Assembly (NCBI GenBank): GCA_016288175.1
Contig: JAEEYN010000225.1
Location: 1-29,431 of the forward strand
Length of the DNA: 29,431 bases
Reading direction: 5' to 3'
Origin: Bacillota bacterium
GTDB taxonomy: Bacteria; Bacillota; Clostridia; Christensenellales; CAG-138
The notes under the pieces: model-generated
The model's input: only the letters and a program-made list of their open reading frames with translations
What the model was told of the DNA's origin: nothing
Database searches by the model: none
Translations under genes and position numbers: made by a program
Shown here: in pieces, positions 29,001 through 29,431 of the stretch
Layout of the letters: each line of letters opens with the position of its first letter
How positions within the stretch are numbered: the stretch's first letter is position 1

Positions 29001-29431
29001 ATGAAACACCGCAAAAGAAGCGCCGCGGGCAGGTTTTTTTTGAGATTACTGCTGTTCACAGTATTATTCCCTTTCTGCGCAGCTTTATTCATGGGATTTT
29101 ACGCATGCTCTCTTGAGGATTGGAAATCCTTCGATCCTGCTTCACTTTCTGATATGGAAGAAACACTTATCATATATGACAGGGACGGAAAAGAATATCT
29201 CCGGCTCAACGGCGGAGAGGACAGGCGCGTTATTGACGCAGCAAAGCTGCCCGAAAACATAAAAAACGCTTTTCTTTCAACAGAGGACAACCGGTTTTAC
29301 GAACATAAGGGCATAGATATCGTGCGCATGTTCGGCGCAGTGATCAATGATATAAAAAGCGGCAGCCTTAAAGAGGGCGCGAGCACTATATCGCAGCAGC
29401 TGGTAAAAACAGCTGCTCTGAGCGGCGACAA
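29001..29431 (+). CDS. Class A penicillin-binding protein, N-terminal part (3' truncated by window)
   Basis: Start of a bifunctional peptidoglycan glycosyltransferase/transpeptidase. The visible 143 residues comprise a basic cytoplasmic segment (KHRKRSAAGRF), a transmembrane helix (about 14-35), and the beginning of the GT51 transglycosylase domain: YDRDGKEY, then STEDNRFYEHKGID with the catalytic Glu of the EDxxFxxHxG motif, and EGASTISQQLVK, the second conserved motif (usually GGSTITQQ). GGAGGT at 28988-28993 precedes ATG 29001. The frame is open to the end of the window, so the transpeptidase domain is not seen. It is divergent from spoIIA. A vegetative or a sporulation-linked PBP are both possible. 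Confidence 0.93.
   Translation, partial: MKHRKRSAAGRFFLRLLLFTVLFPFCAALFMGFYACSLEDWKSFDPASLSDMEETLIIYDRDGKEYLRLNGGEDRRVIDAAKLPENIKNAFLSTEDNRFYEHKGIDIVRMFGAVINDIKSGSLKEGASTISQQLVKTAALSGD

Noticed and set aside
27210..29431. A mobile island inserted at the tRNA cluster
   Set aside because: No integrase, transposase or duplicated tRNA end (att repeat) is visible, and the genes beyond the array are core sporulation and cell-wall genes. The codon shift is reported as a finding without naming a mobile element.

Overview
The window reads as a chromosomal segment of an endospore-forming member of the Clostridia (Bacillota), probably an uncultured gut-type lineage. The evidence is a complete spoIIA operon (spoIIAA, spoIIAB, sigF), an uninterrupted pro-sigma-K gene, the holB-ricT gene pair and rqcP, both familiar from Bacillota, a class III fructose-1,6-bisphosphatase, strong Shine-Dalgarno sites and many near-consensus sigma-A promoters with 17-bp spacers. 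The species cannot be named from the sequence alone.

Layout: (a) 1-6.9 kb, plus strand: 3' end of hflX, thymidylate kinase, a phosphofructokinase with the active-site signature of PPi-dependent enzymes, glutaminyl-tRNA synthetase, a small unknown membrane protein, DNA polymerase III delta' (holB) and ricT, closed by a two-way terminator. (b) 6.9-9.9 kb, minus strand: prsA-like lipoprotein, rqcP and fused ispDF (MEP isoprenoid pathway). (c) 9.9-14.4 kb, minus: a 1,106-residue secreted protein with a caspase-like (clan CD) domain followed by Ig-like, InlB-type and triplicated unknown modules, behind a strong promoter and a potentially structured leader; then a membrane-anchored glycerophosphodiesterase. 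(d) 14.5-18.4 kb, minus: tRNA-Glu, class III FBPase, and a membrane-anchored NlpC/P60 wall hydrolase with a long Pro-Thr linker. (e) 18.6-21.5 kb, plus: transketolase and sigK. (f) 21.5-26.8 kb, minus: CpsB/YwqE-type PHP phosphatase, an MFS transporter with a large extracytoplasmic insert, and three related YwaF/TMEM164-like membrane proteins. (g) 26.9-27.2 kb, minus: tRNA-Leu, tRNA-Gly and tRNA-Cys in one array. (h) 27.3-28.8 kb, minus: spoIIA operon behind a sigma-H-like promoter; 29.0 kb to the end, plus: 5' part of a class A penicillin-binding protein.

How the genes fit together: PPi-PFK, class III FBPase and transketolase cover the fructose-6-phosphate/fructose-1,6-bisphosphate node and the pentose phosphate link. 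SpoIIAA/AB/SigF and SigK mark the start and end of the sporulation sigma cascade. The secreted protease, NlpC/P60 protein, PBP, GDPD and PrsA-like foldase act at the cell surface. I found no CRISPR array, insertion sequence, phage gene or classical defence system. No stretch longer than 300 bases lacks a gene. The points I find least explained are the YwaF/TMEM164-like trio, the leader of the secreted protease, the protease itself, the hairpin fused to the tRNA-Gly 3' end, and a shift in codon use on crossing the tRNA array.
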